Source of the DNA: Bacteroidales bacterium
GTDB taxonomy: Bacteria; Bacteroidota; Bacteroidia; Bacteroidales; P3
Reading direction: 5' to 3'
Length of the DNA: 64,000 nt
NCBI GenBank assembly: GCA_017483575.1
Contig: JAFUWF010000019.1
Location: forward strand, 1-64,000
Position numbers and translations under genes: made by a program. Of the stretch, positions 9,047-16,592 are shown piece after piece. The notes under the pieces are model-generated. The model was not told the origin of the DNA, searched no databases, and saw only the letters and a program-made list of their open reading frames with translations. Position 1 is the stretch's first letter; every line of letters starts with the position of its first letter.

Positions 9047-11062
9047 TTATTGTTTGTTTATTGTTTTGGTATATTCTTTTTGTTTACCGCGAATTGAAAT
9101 AATATAATATCCTGATGGAAAACCATAAATGTTGAGTTTGTAGTGATTGGAGGATATGTTATTGTCGGTATAAACATATTGCCCCATTGAATTGTAAAGG
9201 TTAATTGTCATAATGGAATCAGACATGAGTGTTAGTTCAAAGATTCCTTTTGACGGGTTTGGAAATACTAAAAGGGTAGAGTCTTCAAAAATCGTATTTG
9301 ATGGATTTGTAAATAGCATGTTTTCATTAGTCATCTCTGATTCATCAGGTTTTGTTGCAAGTTCCCTATTTGTTACAGTGATGTCTAACTCTTGATGTAG
9401 TTTGCGTCCATAACTGTTTTTAAGGGTGATGATGCCAAGATATGAACCAGATGGGAGTCCATGTCCATCCCAAAGGCATACATAATCAGAACGAATGGAA
9501 CCTGCACTTTGAAAAACAATATCATATTGCCTATTCAAAAGAGAGAATTCCCATGAATCGGCATTCTTTTGGTAAATGCAATATCCGTCGGATCCTGTAA
9601 ATGTTGGCCATTCGGTTACACTGATTGCCATCTGGCTTTGCCATGTCGGATTAATTCTCACTTCAACCTCGCTTCCTGGTTTGGCTTCAAAGCCATCTTG
9701 CAGAATGATTTCATTCCCAGCCTCAAGAATGTATTCAGCCCCATTGTTAATGGTTAATGTATTGTTTGTAGAAGGTATAGAAATACTTTCATAGGCATAC
9801 TCTTTCCGTTTGTGCCCATTAGGTAGATTGGAATAATTTATATTTGATATATGGGACTCATTATATGTAGGAGAGAGTCCGATTATTGCTCGGTTGTGAC
9901 AGTTATAGTATGCTGTTTCCCATTCTCCATCATGGAAATATCTTCTTTTAAATCTATCCAATTTGCAAAAACAATTATATTTCCCCCCAAACCCCCAATT
10001 TACATGAAATAACACAGTTTCATTATCAATATATCCGTCTACATTAAAAAAATGACCAGACAAAAAGGTGCCTTTATCTCCATAGAATAGGGTCGGTCGA
10101 CCATTATCTATTTCAGACTTGATTAACTCCGTCCATGCATCACCATAAACCCAATCGTTAGCATATTGTTTTTCTGCGGATTCAAAACCAAAATCATCTT
10201 GAAAGGCAGATATAATATCGTCAGAATATGCCCATGACCCATAACAACAGTATGTCATATCAGAAGCCTTTCCACAATCTCTAAGAAAATGAGCTATATT
10301 ATCCGCTTGGTCTGTCGGCGTATAACTATACATGGCATGCGGCATCTTTTCCCAATGGTATATATTATATCGTGATTCTTTTGGCCATTGCCAGTACCAC
10401 ATTATTTGTCCCATGGCAACAGCCCCACATCCAGCTGGTTTATGGCTGCAATTACAATCTTCAAATGTGGGCGTCGGACATGATAATTCTCCTGCATCAG
10501 GACAATATTTATTATAAGAAGGTGAACAGGTTCCACTGTTATTGAACTCCTGATTCCATGCCAGATTTCCTCTTCCCGTCATGTCTAATAGGCTATCACC
10601 TAGGGCATAATTGTTTGCAGATTTAGGAGAATGAAACAATTTGTTCCATAGAGGGTGACTATATACAGAATCAACAGGACTGTTTAGAATAGAATCTATA
10701 ACGGTTTTGTAATTGTCGATTATTTCAGATAACGCATCAGGCATGGAGGAAAATCCATCCGTGAGTCCAAAAGCAAGTATTGGCTCCGTTTGCATATCTG
10801 CTGATGTAATACACCAAGAACCATCATCAAAAATAAAGTGATATAGGCATTTAGTATTTTTTGCGTATATTTCATCTTCTTTGACAATACGTTGTGTCTT
10901 ACCTGTTGCATGAGACATGTAGTTCTCGGAAACCGTAATAGCATCCTCTTTTGATACAGATTGTCCATTTGCCGTAAAGCCAAGAATGATAAGAATAGAC
11001 AAACTGACCGTTTGTTTTATTTTCCTAAATAGCTTTGTATAATCGTTCAAACAGTGTGCCAT
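9047..11062 (-). CDS. Secreted C10-family cysteine peptidase (streptopain-like) with T9SS sorting domain
   Basis: This 671-residue protein begins with a long signal peptide (KQTVSLSILIILGFTANGQ). A propeptide follows, with the Spi-like pattern (AITVSENYMSHATGKTQR and SADMQTEPILAFG). The C10 catalytic domain has the nucleophile Cys212 in KPAGCGAVAMGQIMWYW and the active-site His337 in LSGHFFNVDGY, followed by FHVNWGFGGKYN as in streptopain. The C-terminus (about 600-671) carries a type A sorting domain: LLVFPNPSKGIFELTL then NLYNSMGQYVY and IISIRGKQ. It is therefore exported by the type IX system and probably anchored or released at the cell surface. The start overlaps the upstream lipoprotein by 38 bp. 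It sits in an AT-rich cassette splitting the fumarate reductase operon. Confidence 0.9.
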   Translation of the reverse strand: MAHCLNDYTKLFRKIKQTVSLSILIILGFTANGQSVSKEDAITVSENYMSHATGKTQRIVKEDEIYAKNTKCLYHFIFDDGSWCITSADMQTEPILAFGLTDGFSSMPDALSEIIDNYKTVIDSILNSPVDSVYSHPLWNKLFHSPKSANNYALGDSLLDMTGRGNLAWNQEFNNSGTCSPSYNKYCPDAGELSCPTPTFEDCNCSHKPAGCGAVAMGQIMWYWQWPKESRYNIYHWEKMPHAMYSYTPTDQADNIAHFLRDCGKASDMTYCCYGSWAYSDDIISAFQDDFGFESAEKQYANDWVYGDAWTELIKSEIDNGRPTLFYGDKGTFLSGHFFNVDGYIDNETVLFHVNWGFGGKYNCFCKLDRFKRRYFHDGEWETAYYNCHNRAIIGLSPTYNESHISNINYSNLPNGHKRKEYAYESISIPSTNNTLTINNGAEYILEAGNEIILQDGFEAKPGSEVEVRINPTWQSQMAISVTEWPTFTGSDGYCIYQKNADSWEFSLLNRQYDIVFQSAGSIRSDYVCLWDGHGLPSGSYLGIITLKNSYGRKLHQELDITVTNRELATKPDESEMTNENMLFTNPSNTIFEDSTLLVFPNPSKGIFELTLMSDSIMTINLYNSMGQYVYTDNNISSNHYKLNIYGFPSGYYIISIRGKQKEYTKTINKQ

Positions 11063-11621
11063 CGTCAATCATATTGTTGATAATATTGGTGTCGATTCCT
11101 TTCTCTCCGCAGCCATCACGATAAAAAGGGAGATCCTTGTAATAGCCTTTACTATATTTACAATGATTTGTAAAACATATGTAGAAAGTTTCATAGGGGT
11201 TTCCTTCCATTACATACTCCGTCCATTGATCTTTCCAGTTTTCCGGGGCACTGCCGTTTTGTATGTCATCTATTGTGATTGAAAGTAAACGGGCTTTGGA
11301 GTAATCGTAGTTGATTGGGTGCCTCAGATTGAGAAAATAGTTCTGATGTAGTTTGATGGGAATGCATTCCTGGGAATCTAAAAAGATGGGTAGCGGTTGG
11401 TTGTTGTCAATTATCTCCACACGGTGGGATAAGTCTTCTTCTCCAACATATTTGAAAATATATAGATAAGCATCATCACCTCCACTGTTATTAAAGCAGC
11501 ATCCAGATAACAGGAAGAAGAGAAAGCAAATTGCCCCCATCACCCAACGCTTTCCTATATATGTTCGGACGGTATTTGTTGAGGAGAGCGGACCTTCGGG
11601 TATCTTGGAGTCTAGTTTCAT
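11025..11621 (-). CDS. Small lipoprotein fused to a duplicated frdA start; possible peptidase partner
   Basis: The frame opens with [13 protein letters not shown], nearly identical to the frdA N-terminus ([13 protein letters not shown]), then changes to an unrelated sequence. An internal ATG 27 codons in gives MGAICFLFFLLSGC, a plausible lipoprotein signal peptide with lipobox LLSGC, so translation may begin at 11540 (171 residues) or use the captured frdA start (198 residues). The mature part is not recognised. It overlaps the C10 peptidase gene and precedes it. C10 peptidases in Streptococcus and Bacteroides are often encoded beside a small inhibitor, so an inhibitor role is possible but untested; the sequence itself does not show it. 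Confidence 0.55.
   Translation of the reverse strand: MKLDSKIPEGPLSSTNTVRTYIGKRWVMGAICFLFFLLSGCCFNNSGGDDAYLYIFKYVGEEDLSHRVEIIDNNQPLPIFLDSQECIPIKLHQNYFLNLRHPINYDYSKARLLSITIDDIQNGSAPENWKDQWTEYVMEGNPYETFYICFTNHCKYSKGYYKDLPFYRDGCGEKGIDTNIINNMIDDGTLFERLYKAI
11586..11621 (-). repeat. Duplicated first 12 codons of frdA
   Basis: These 36 bases match 8275-8310 (the start of frdA) with three differences, two of them silent. The match ends abruptly at both sides. It marks the point at which the peptidase cassette entered the operon. Confidence 0.85.
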
Positions 11622-11646
11622 GTTCTCTGTATATCTTTATTATGTT

Positions 11647-11775
11647 CTCCTGCTCGCTGCGCTCGCGAAATCTTGTAAATCTTGTAAATATTTCTGCTTC
11701 GCGGTGTATACTGGTTGTTGCGTCAGCAATAATTTACCAGATTTACTGGATTTCTGCCGCGTCAGCGGCTAGGAG
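11647..11775. repeat. Large palindromic element, copy 2 (CTCCT...AGGAG)
   Basis: Outer CTCCT/AGGAG ends, left arm GAAATCTTGTAAATCTTG, right arm ATTTACCAGATTTACTGG, core GTTGCGTCAGCAA, and a right hairpin CCGCGTCAGCGG. It lies in the transcribed gap between the cytochrome b gene and the cassette, 9 bp after the cytochrome b stop. Confidence 0.88.
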
Positions 11776-11784
11776 CATGTTGAT

Positions 11785-12750
11785 TTATAGACCTAAAAAG
11801 ACGAGTATCGGCACGGCGGCGAAGCCCAGGGTGATGACCCAGGTGTAGATCTTGCCGAGGATCTCGATGATGCCGTTGTAGGTGTAGTTGTTCAGGCCCA
11901 GGGTCTGGAACACCGAGGGGAAGGCGTGGGTGAGGTGCATGAAGAGGGCCACGAAGGCGATGAGGTAGAGCAGCACCATGAGGCCGTTGTGGAAGAGGTT
12001 GCGGCTCATGTAGTAGAAGTCGGGCTCCACGCCGCACTTGGGCGCTTTCTCCTTCAGCATCTGACGCTCGTCGTAGCTGATGTGGCGAATCCACTTGCGG
12101 TCCTGGCTGAAATGGTCCTCGCGCAGGGCCTTGCTGATGAACTCGGCCACGGGCACGGCGTCCTTGAGGCTCTGGATGTTGGCTTCCATCTCGGCCATCT
12201 GCTCGGGGGCGAGCTGGTCGGCATACATGGCCATCTGGTTCTCCACGGCGGCCACCACGTCGGCGGGCTCCATGCCGTTCTGGGCGGAGTATTGCATGAT
12301 TGTGCTCACCTCCTCGGTCTGCAACTTCTCCACCTCCACCATGTAGTCGCCCTTCACCAGTCCTACCTTGACGAACCAGAACTGGCAGAAGTGCATCACC
12401 AGGAAGGCGAAGATGAGGATGCCGGTCCACATCATGAGCTTCGACGTGGTGTGGGTCTTCGAGCGCTGGCGCTGGTGGTAGCGCGTCGGGCGCGCCAGGC
12501 GGTTGGTGACCACGAGCCAGAGGGTCAGCAGGATGTGCAGGGCGACGACGCCGAGCAGCACCACCTCGAATATCTTCACCACCCAGTTGGTGCCCATGAA
12601 ATGGCAGAAGGCGGAGTACCACGCGCCGTCGTCGTGGCGCAGGATGAAGAGGTTTGCCGTCATGTGGAACAGCAGGAAGAGCAGCAGAAAGCCGCCCACC
12701 AGCGCCACGAGGAGCTTCTTCGTAATGGAGTGAATCTTGGGTAATTCCAT
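11785..12750 (-). CDS. frdC: Fumarate reductase/succinate dehydrogenase cytochrome b subunit, enlarged
   Basis: The membrane anchor exchanges electrons between menaquinone and the Fe-S subunit through two b hemes. Five membrane helices are visible: near 12-36, 57-80, 105-128, 248-275 and 292-318. Candidate heme histidines sit in LFHMTANLF, VVALHILLT, VMHFCQFWF and LFMHLTHAF. The family usually has about 220-250 residues; this protein has 321 because of a charged helical insertion of roughly 90 residues between helices 3 and 4 (from about VEKLQTEEVSTIMQ to ISKALREDHF). This is the first gene of the operon, with a -7 box at 12806-12813. The rest of the operon lies beyond a palindrome and a peptidase cassette. 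Confidence 0.9.
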   Translation of the reverse strand: MELPKIHSITKKLLVALVGGFLLLFLLFHMTANLFILRHDDGAWYSAFCHFMGTNWVVKIFEVVLLGVVALHILLTLWLVVTNRLARPTRYHQRQRSKTHTTSKLMMWTGILIFAFLVMHFCQFWFVKVGLVKGDYMVEVEKLQTEEVSTIMQYSAQNGMEPADVVAAVENQMAMYADQLAPEQMAEMEANIQSLKDAVPVAEFISKALREDHFSQDRKWIRHISYDERQMLKEKAPKCGVEPDFYYMSRNLFHNGLMVLLYLIAFVALFMHLTHAFPSVFQTLGLNNYTYNGIIEILGKIYTWVITLGFAAVPILVFLGL

Positions 12751-12805
12751 AGAGTGTGTTGTTTTTGTTATTATTATATGTTTTCTTTCGTAATATTTGA
12801 GGGTG

Positions 12806-12813
12806 CAAATTTA
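12806..12813 (-). promoter_or_regulatory. Minus-strand -7 box for the fumarate reductase operon
   Basis: CAAATTTA reads TAAATTTG on the minus strand, matching TAnnTTTG, 56 bp upstream of the cytochrome b start. Confidence 0.6.
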
Positions 12814-12841
12814 CGAAAAAAAATCGATATAACTATAAAAA

Positions 12842-13657
12842 TTATTCAGGGGGTCGGGTGGGCGGCGCGGACCGTTCCGTGGGCTCATGCCCACGGCTAA
12901 GGACTGACGCCCCTTGCGGGGCTGCCCCGAACATAATCTCACCCGTTTCCATGTCCACAATTTCTTCATCCACAACTTCTTCGTCTGTAGATACATACGC
13001 CGTCTCCGAGCAGCGCCCCTGCTCGTCCTGCGCGAAGGCGTAGACGTGGAGCGTACAATCCTGGAAATCATCGGGTAAGGCTATCGATGCCCGCTGCACA
13101 CGGCGGTAGACGGGGTTGGACAGATACCCCTGCTGCAGCTCCTCGCAGAAGACCCAGAAATAGACGTTGTCGTAGGCGCTGCAGGTACGGCGCAGTGGGT
13201 TCTTCTCGAAGGTGATATTCAGTATGTTGGGGCCTTGATGGAGCGCCGGCATCTTGCCGGCCTGCCGGCGGGACGCCGGCGCTCCAAGAGTGGCCTCCGT
13301 AATCGCCACCGGCGCCACCGTGCCGCCGCTGATGCGCAGCGAGGGGTAGTCGACCGCAAGGCTACCATCCACCGCGCTGAAAGCGTGCTGGTTGCCCTTG
13401 ACGAAGAGGTTCATCGGCGTGAGGTTCAGCTCGTCCGACGGCAGCTTGAGGCCTATGTTCAGCGCCCAGCGCATGCGGCCTGCCAGTTGCACCTCGGCCT
13501 TGAACATCGCGCGGTGCTGTTGTTGCGCCTCGGTGCGCGGGTTCTTTACGAATCGCGGCTGCGACCGCACGCACCAAATACCTTTCCAGCGGTAGCCCAC
13601 CGCCGGCCCCAGCCTCCCGCTGAAGCCCCCGAGAAATCCTTCCGATTGTTTTGCCAT
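12842..13657 (-). CDS. DUF6266 family protein with two in-frame palindromic repeats
   Basis: The 271-residue protein starts MAKQSEGFLGGFSGRLGPAV then GYRWKGIWCVRSQPR, the N-terminal signature of the DUF6266 family of Bacteroidetes (typically G-x-FSGKxG...WKG...R). The N-terminus resembles a phage-type structural protein but the role of the family is unknown. Two segments are not native protein: around residues 124-140 GAPASRRQAGKMPALH is translated from a 48-bp GCCGGC palindrome (13239-13286), and near the C-terminus GAAPQGASVLSRGHEP comes from another palindrome at 12877-12922. Both keep the frame. The gene has a large palindromic element in its leader at 13705. Confidence 0.75.
   Translation of the reverse strand: MAKQSEGFLGGFSGRLGPAVGYRWKGIWCVRSQPRFVKNPRTEAQQQHRAMFKAEVQLAGRMRWALNIGLKLPSDELNLTPMNLFVKGNQHAFSAVDGSLAVDYPSLRISGGTVAPVAITEATLGAPASRRQAGKMPALHQGPNILNITFEKNPLRRTCSAYDNVYFWVFCEELQQGYLSNPVYRRVQRASIALPDDFQDCTLHVYAFAQDEQGRCSETAYVSTDEEVVDEEIVDMETGEIMFGAAPQGASVLSRGHEPTERSAPPTRPPE
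12877..12922. repeat. Double-hairpin repeat inside the DUF6266 3' end
   Basis: Two hairpins in tandem: CCGTGGGC-TCAT-GCCCACGG and GCCCC-TTGC-GGGGC. They are translated in frame near the C-terminus of the DUF6266 protein. Confidence 0.8.
13239..13286. repeat. GCCGGC-type palindrome inside DUF6266
   Basis: A 48-bp element with perfect 12-bp inverted ends (TGGAGCGCCGGC / GCCGGCGCTCCA) and further GCCGGC blocks. It equals 16 codons and leaves the frame open. Related copies lie at 16564 and 20931. Confidence 0.9.
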
Positions 13658-13704
13658 AGTTGCTTGTGTTTTATGTCGTTATATTTTTTTTCTCCTTTTT
13701 GTTT

Positions 13705-13854
13705 CTCCTGCTCGCTGCGCTCGCGAAATCTTGTAAATCTTGTAAATTTTTGCTTGCGCAACTTGCATTTTCTTGAATTTTGTATTGTTTTGCTGTGGGT
13801 TGCGTCAGCAAAAATTTACAAGATTTACAAGATTTCTGCCCGCAGGGCTAGGAG
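13705..13854. repeat. Large palindromic element, copy 3, most symmetrical
   Basis: The left arm GAAATCTTGTAAATCTTG continues to TAAATTTTTGC and has an exact 29-bp complement in the right arm (GCAAAAATTTACAAGATT onward). Each arm contains two 9-bp AAATCTTGT units. Core GTTGCGTCAGC, right hairpin GCCCGCAGGGC, outer ends CTCCT and AGGAG. It occupies the leader of the DUF6266 gene. Confidence 0.92.
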
Positions 13855-14181
13855 TTCTGATTCATAGAACTCACTGTCTGATAGAGTTAAACCCATTGAA
13901 CAGCACTTATGATAACGTTATCCTCCCTTTATTATTGCCTACTCGAGAAAATTTTTATAAACCGAGGGTAAAGGGAGGAGTAAGAGGGGAGTAAGAGGGG
14001 GTTGTAGTTTAGCGTTGGGTATCAACGTGTTGGTGGCGCTGGTAAGGGCCCACCCGAGGGGGTGAGTGAACGGCGATGTGTTTTTTTAACATTCCGAAAA
14101 AAATCATTCTCATTGACAGTATGTTGCAAAAAAAAATGTTAAAAGTGTGAGCCAAAAAGCGCCTTTCGCAGTCTTTATTAT
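13855..14181. other. Gene-free stretch with inverted and direct repeats
   Basis: No gene is seen. An inverted repeat with 10-bp arms (CCTCCCTTTA at 13922-13931 and TAAAGGGAGG at 13969-13978) encloses a second pair CTCG/CGAG. It is followed by two 11-bp direct copies of GAGTAAGAGGG and preceded by the palindrome ATAACGTTAT at 13911-13920. No convincing TAnnTTTG box was found before the T9SS protein gene. Confidence 0.6.
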
Positions 14182-16563
14182 ATGTACGGACGGAAATATA
14201 TGGTTCTTCTGCTGGCGGCGCTACTGGCGCTGCCGGGGGTGCTGCGCGGGCAGTGCCCCCCCCTGCCGCTGCCCTATGAGACCGACCTGCAGACGGGTTT
14301 CCAGCCTCCAGCCAATACGCAGTCGCCGTTTATGTTCCCCTGGAGGGAGGTGTTGAACCGTGACAACTGCTGGACGGGGTACCTCGACTATGGCGACGAC
14401 TACAGTTACGATGACGCCCCCTACCACTACAATTCCGCCCAGGGGCGTTTCGGCTACATTCTGTATTACAGTGGTGCAACAGAATGGATGGAGGCCGAGA
14501 TAGCCGTCAAGGATTCGACCCACAATGCCGTGGCCATGATCATCGCTCCCCGGTTCGACAATACGCCGGCGGCTATCCGCCTGACGGTGAAACTCCAGCG
14601 TTGGGTCGCGGGCAGCTATACCGGCGATGCACTCTATTGGGTGCACGTGGACGTGGGGTGGGTGACGGATGTGGAGCATCCCGACGAGTCGTTCCTGCAG
14701 ACGGGGTCGTTCGCCCTTCGGAGCCACCATCTGATGGACACTTGCTGGGATAGGATTTGCCTGCCAGTGCACGACGAAGTCCCCACCGGTGGCAGTTTCG
14801 CCCTGCGTCTGCGCAGCAAAGCACAGGGACCGGCACAGAACTGGGTTCCGTCCGATCATTTTTTCTATGAACTCATGTTCAGGCGGATGGTGGCGGACAC
14901 CGCCGTGTGCCCACCGCCGCTGGCGGCCGATACGGTCTATGTCGCCGACAGCGTCTGCCAGCACAGCCCCTACCGAGGGAACGGCATCGCCCTCTCCGCC
15001 AGCGTGACGGCCGACACCGGCACCCGCGCTTTTGTGCTGCACGACTACGAATACTATAGTCCCGATTCCTGTCTGGTCCATGTGAAGGTGCTGACACTGC
15101 GGGTGTTGCCGTCGGATGTCACCATCGTGGAGGACAGTATCTTCCCTGGCGAGGCCTACCTCTTTGGCGGTCGCGAGCTGACGCTGGCGGGCGGCTATGC
15201 GGACGACCACGGGCTGAACGCTTACGGATGTCCCGTCAAGGATTCGTTGGAGCTCAGCATCAGGCCGTTGCCGCCGATGGACTGCGGCGCGGAGATAGGC
15301 GTGGAGCGCACGGAATGGTACATCTCGCAGCCCACGGAGGTGAGCCTCTGGGCCGAGGTGGAGGCCGACAGCTACCGCTGGAGTCCCGCATCGCTGATTG
15401 CCAACGATACCGCGCGCAACGTCAGCCTCACGCTGCAGCCCGAGAGCGAGCAGTGGGTGCACTTGGAGGTGGAGCGGACGGACAGCGTGAACCACATCCA
15501 CCGTGGCGACGCAATGGACACCACCGTGCAGATGCTACAGCTGACGGTGCCCGTCGAGCCGCAGACACGCTACCGCCTCGAGGCCACCCTCGGCGACGGC
15601 GGACCTGTGCCCGTGCAGGTGGCCATGGGCAACACCTTGTTGCTGGACAGCACCTTGGCCGACGGCAGCCTGCTGCTGGAGCTGTCCACCAGCCAACACT
15701 GCCAAATCACGCTCACCATCCTGGCGCAGCAGCCGGTGCGCATGACGGATCTCAGCCTGCGACGCTACTGCCACGCCGAGGACTCGGTGTTGCTGGTGGC
15801 CCGCAGTGTGCAGCCCGTCGTGGAGGCTGAGCGTGAGGTGCTTTGTCAGGGCGACAGCACGACGCTGCGGGCGAGCCAGACCGACTACTTCCGCTGGGCT
15901 TCGCGCCCCGAGGACACCACGCTCGAAAGCCAGCAGGGACGCCCCTCGGTGACGGTGCATCCTCAGTCCACCACCACCTACTACCTGCTGACGCGCGGCG
16001 GCGACGTGGCCGACAGCGTGGTGATCACCGTGCAGGCCTACCCCGAGCTGCAGCCTGTCGCCGACCGCGAGGCCGTGGACTTCGACCACCCGGTGCTGAC
16101 GCTGGAGGAGCTTTCGCCGACGGTTGCGCTTGTGCAATGGAGTTTCTCCGATGGTGGTGAGGCCGAGGGGCGCAAGGTGCGCTGGTGCTTCGGCGACGTG
16201 GCGGAAGACAGCCTGTGGGTGAGGGAGATGGGCTGCACCGTGGGCGGCTGCTGTGCCGACACGCTGCTGGTGTTCCCGGTGGAGACAGTGTCGGTGTGGT
16301 TCCCCAATGCCTTCACGCCCGACGGGGCGGAGAACAGCCGCTTCGCGATGGTCACCAACCGGGAGGTGGAGGCTTACGAGATGACGCTCTACAACCGCGA
16401 GGGGCTGCTGGTGGCCCGCATCACCGACGCCGCCGCCGGCTGGGACGGCCGCGACCTCCGCGGCGCCCCCTGCCCGCAAGGCGCCTACGCCTACCTATGC
16501 GAATACCGCCTGGCGGGCGGTGCCACCAAGCGGTATCTGGGTACGGTATTGTTGTTGCGTTGA
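14182..16563 (+). CDS. T9SS type B secreted protein with CHU_C sorting domain
   Basis: A 793-residue secreted protein. Residues 1-25 form a signal peptide (MVLLLAALLALPGVLRGQ). The body is beta-rich, with a sandwich-like N-terminal part to about residue 240, then repeated Ig-like stretches containing cysteine pairs and VLRVLPSDVTI-type strands. The last ~85 residues are the gliding-motility-associated C-terminal (CHU_C, type B sorting) domain: VWFPNAFTPDGAEN, YEMTLYNREGLLVARI, GWDGRDLRGAPCPQGAYAY and a final GTVLLLR. It should be exported by the type IX system and displayed on the cell surface. Function is unknown, with adhesion the usual guess. Its stop abuts a short palindrome that exactly separates it from convergent nqrF. 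Confidence 0.88.
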   Translation: MYGRKYMVLLLAALLALPGVLRGQCPPLPLPYETDLQTGFQPPANTQSPFMFPWREVLNRDNCWTGYLDYGDDYSYDDAPYHYNSAQGRFGYILYYSGATEWMEAEIAVKDSTHNAVAMIIAPRFDNTPAAIRLTVKLQRWVAGSYTGDALYWVHVDVGWVTDVEHPDESFLQTGSFALRSHHLMDTCWDRICLPVHDEVPTGGSFALRLRSKAQGPAQNWVPSDHFFYELMFRRMVADTAVCPPPLAADTVYVADSVCQHSPYRGNGIALSASVTADTGTRAFVLHDYEYYSPDSCLVHVKVLTLRVLPSDVTIVEDSIFPGEAYLFGGRELTLAGGYADDHGLNAYGCPVKDSLELSIRPLPPMDCGAEIGVERTEWYISQPTEVSLWAEVEADSYRWSPASLIANDTARNVSLTLQPESEQWVHLEVERTDSVNHIHRGDAMDTTVQMLQLTVPVEPQTRYRLEATLGDGGPVPVQVAMGNTLLLDSTLADGSLLLELSTSQHCQITLTILAQQPVRMTDLSLRRYCHAEDSVLLVARSVQPVVEAEREVLCQGDSTTLRASQTDYFRWASRPEDTTLESQQGRPSVTVHPQSTTTYYLLTRGGDVADSVVITVQAYPELQPVADREAVDFDHPVLTLEELSPTVALVQWSFSDGGEAEGRKVRWCFGDVAEDSLWVREMGCTVGGCCADTLLVFPVETVSVWFPNAFTPDGAENSRFAMVTNREVEAYEMTLYNREGLLVARITDAAAGWDGRDLRGAPCPQGAYAYLCEYRLAGGATKRYLGTVLLLR

Positions 16564-16592
16564 TGGAATGCCGGCAAGATGCCGGCGCTCCA
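16564..16592. repeat. GCCGGC palindrome filling the gap between two convergent stops
   Basis: TGGAATGCCGGCAAGAT then GCCGGCGCTCCA folds into a hairpin with TGGA/TCCA ends. It begins on the base after one stop codon and ends on the base before the convergent nqrF stop, so it is the whole intergenic region and may serve as a two-way terminator. Confidence 0.88.

Noticed and set aside
9047..11621. Insertion sequence carrying the peptidase cassette
   Set aside because: No transposase or terminal inverted repeats were found; only the duplicated frdA start and short repeats mark the edges.
13855..14181. tRNA or structured RNA in the gap before the T9SS protein
   Set aside because: Hairpins are present but no cloverleaf, anticodon arm or CCA end could be built.
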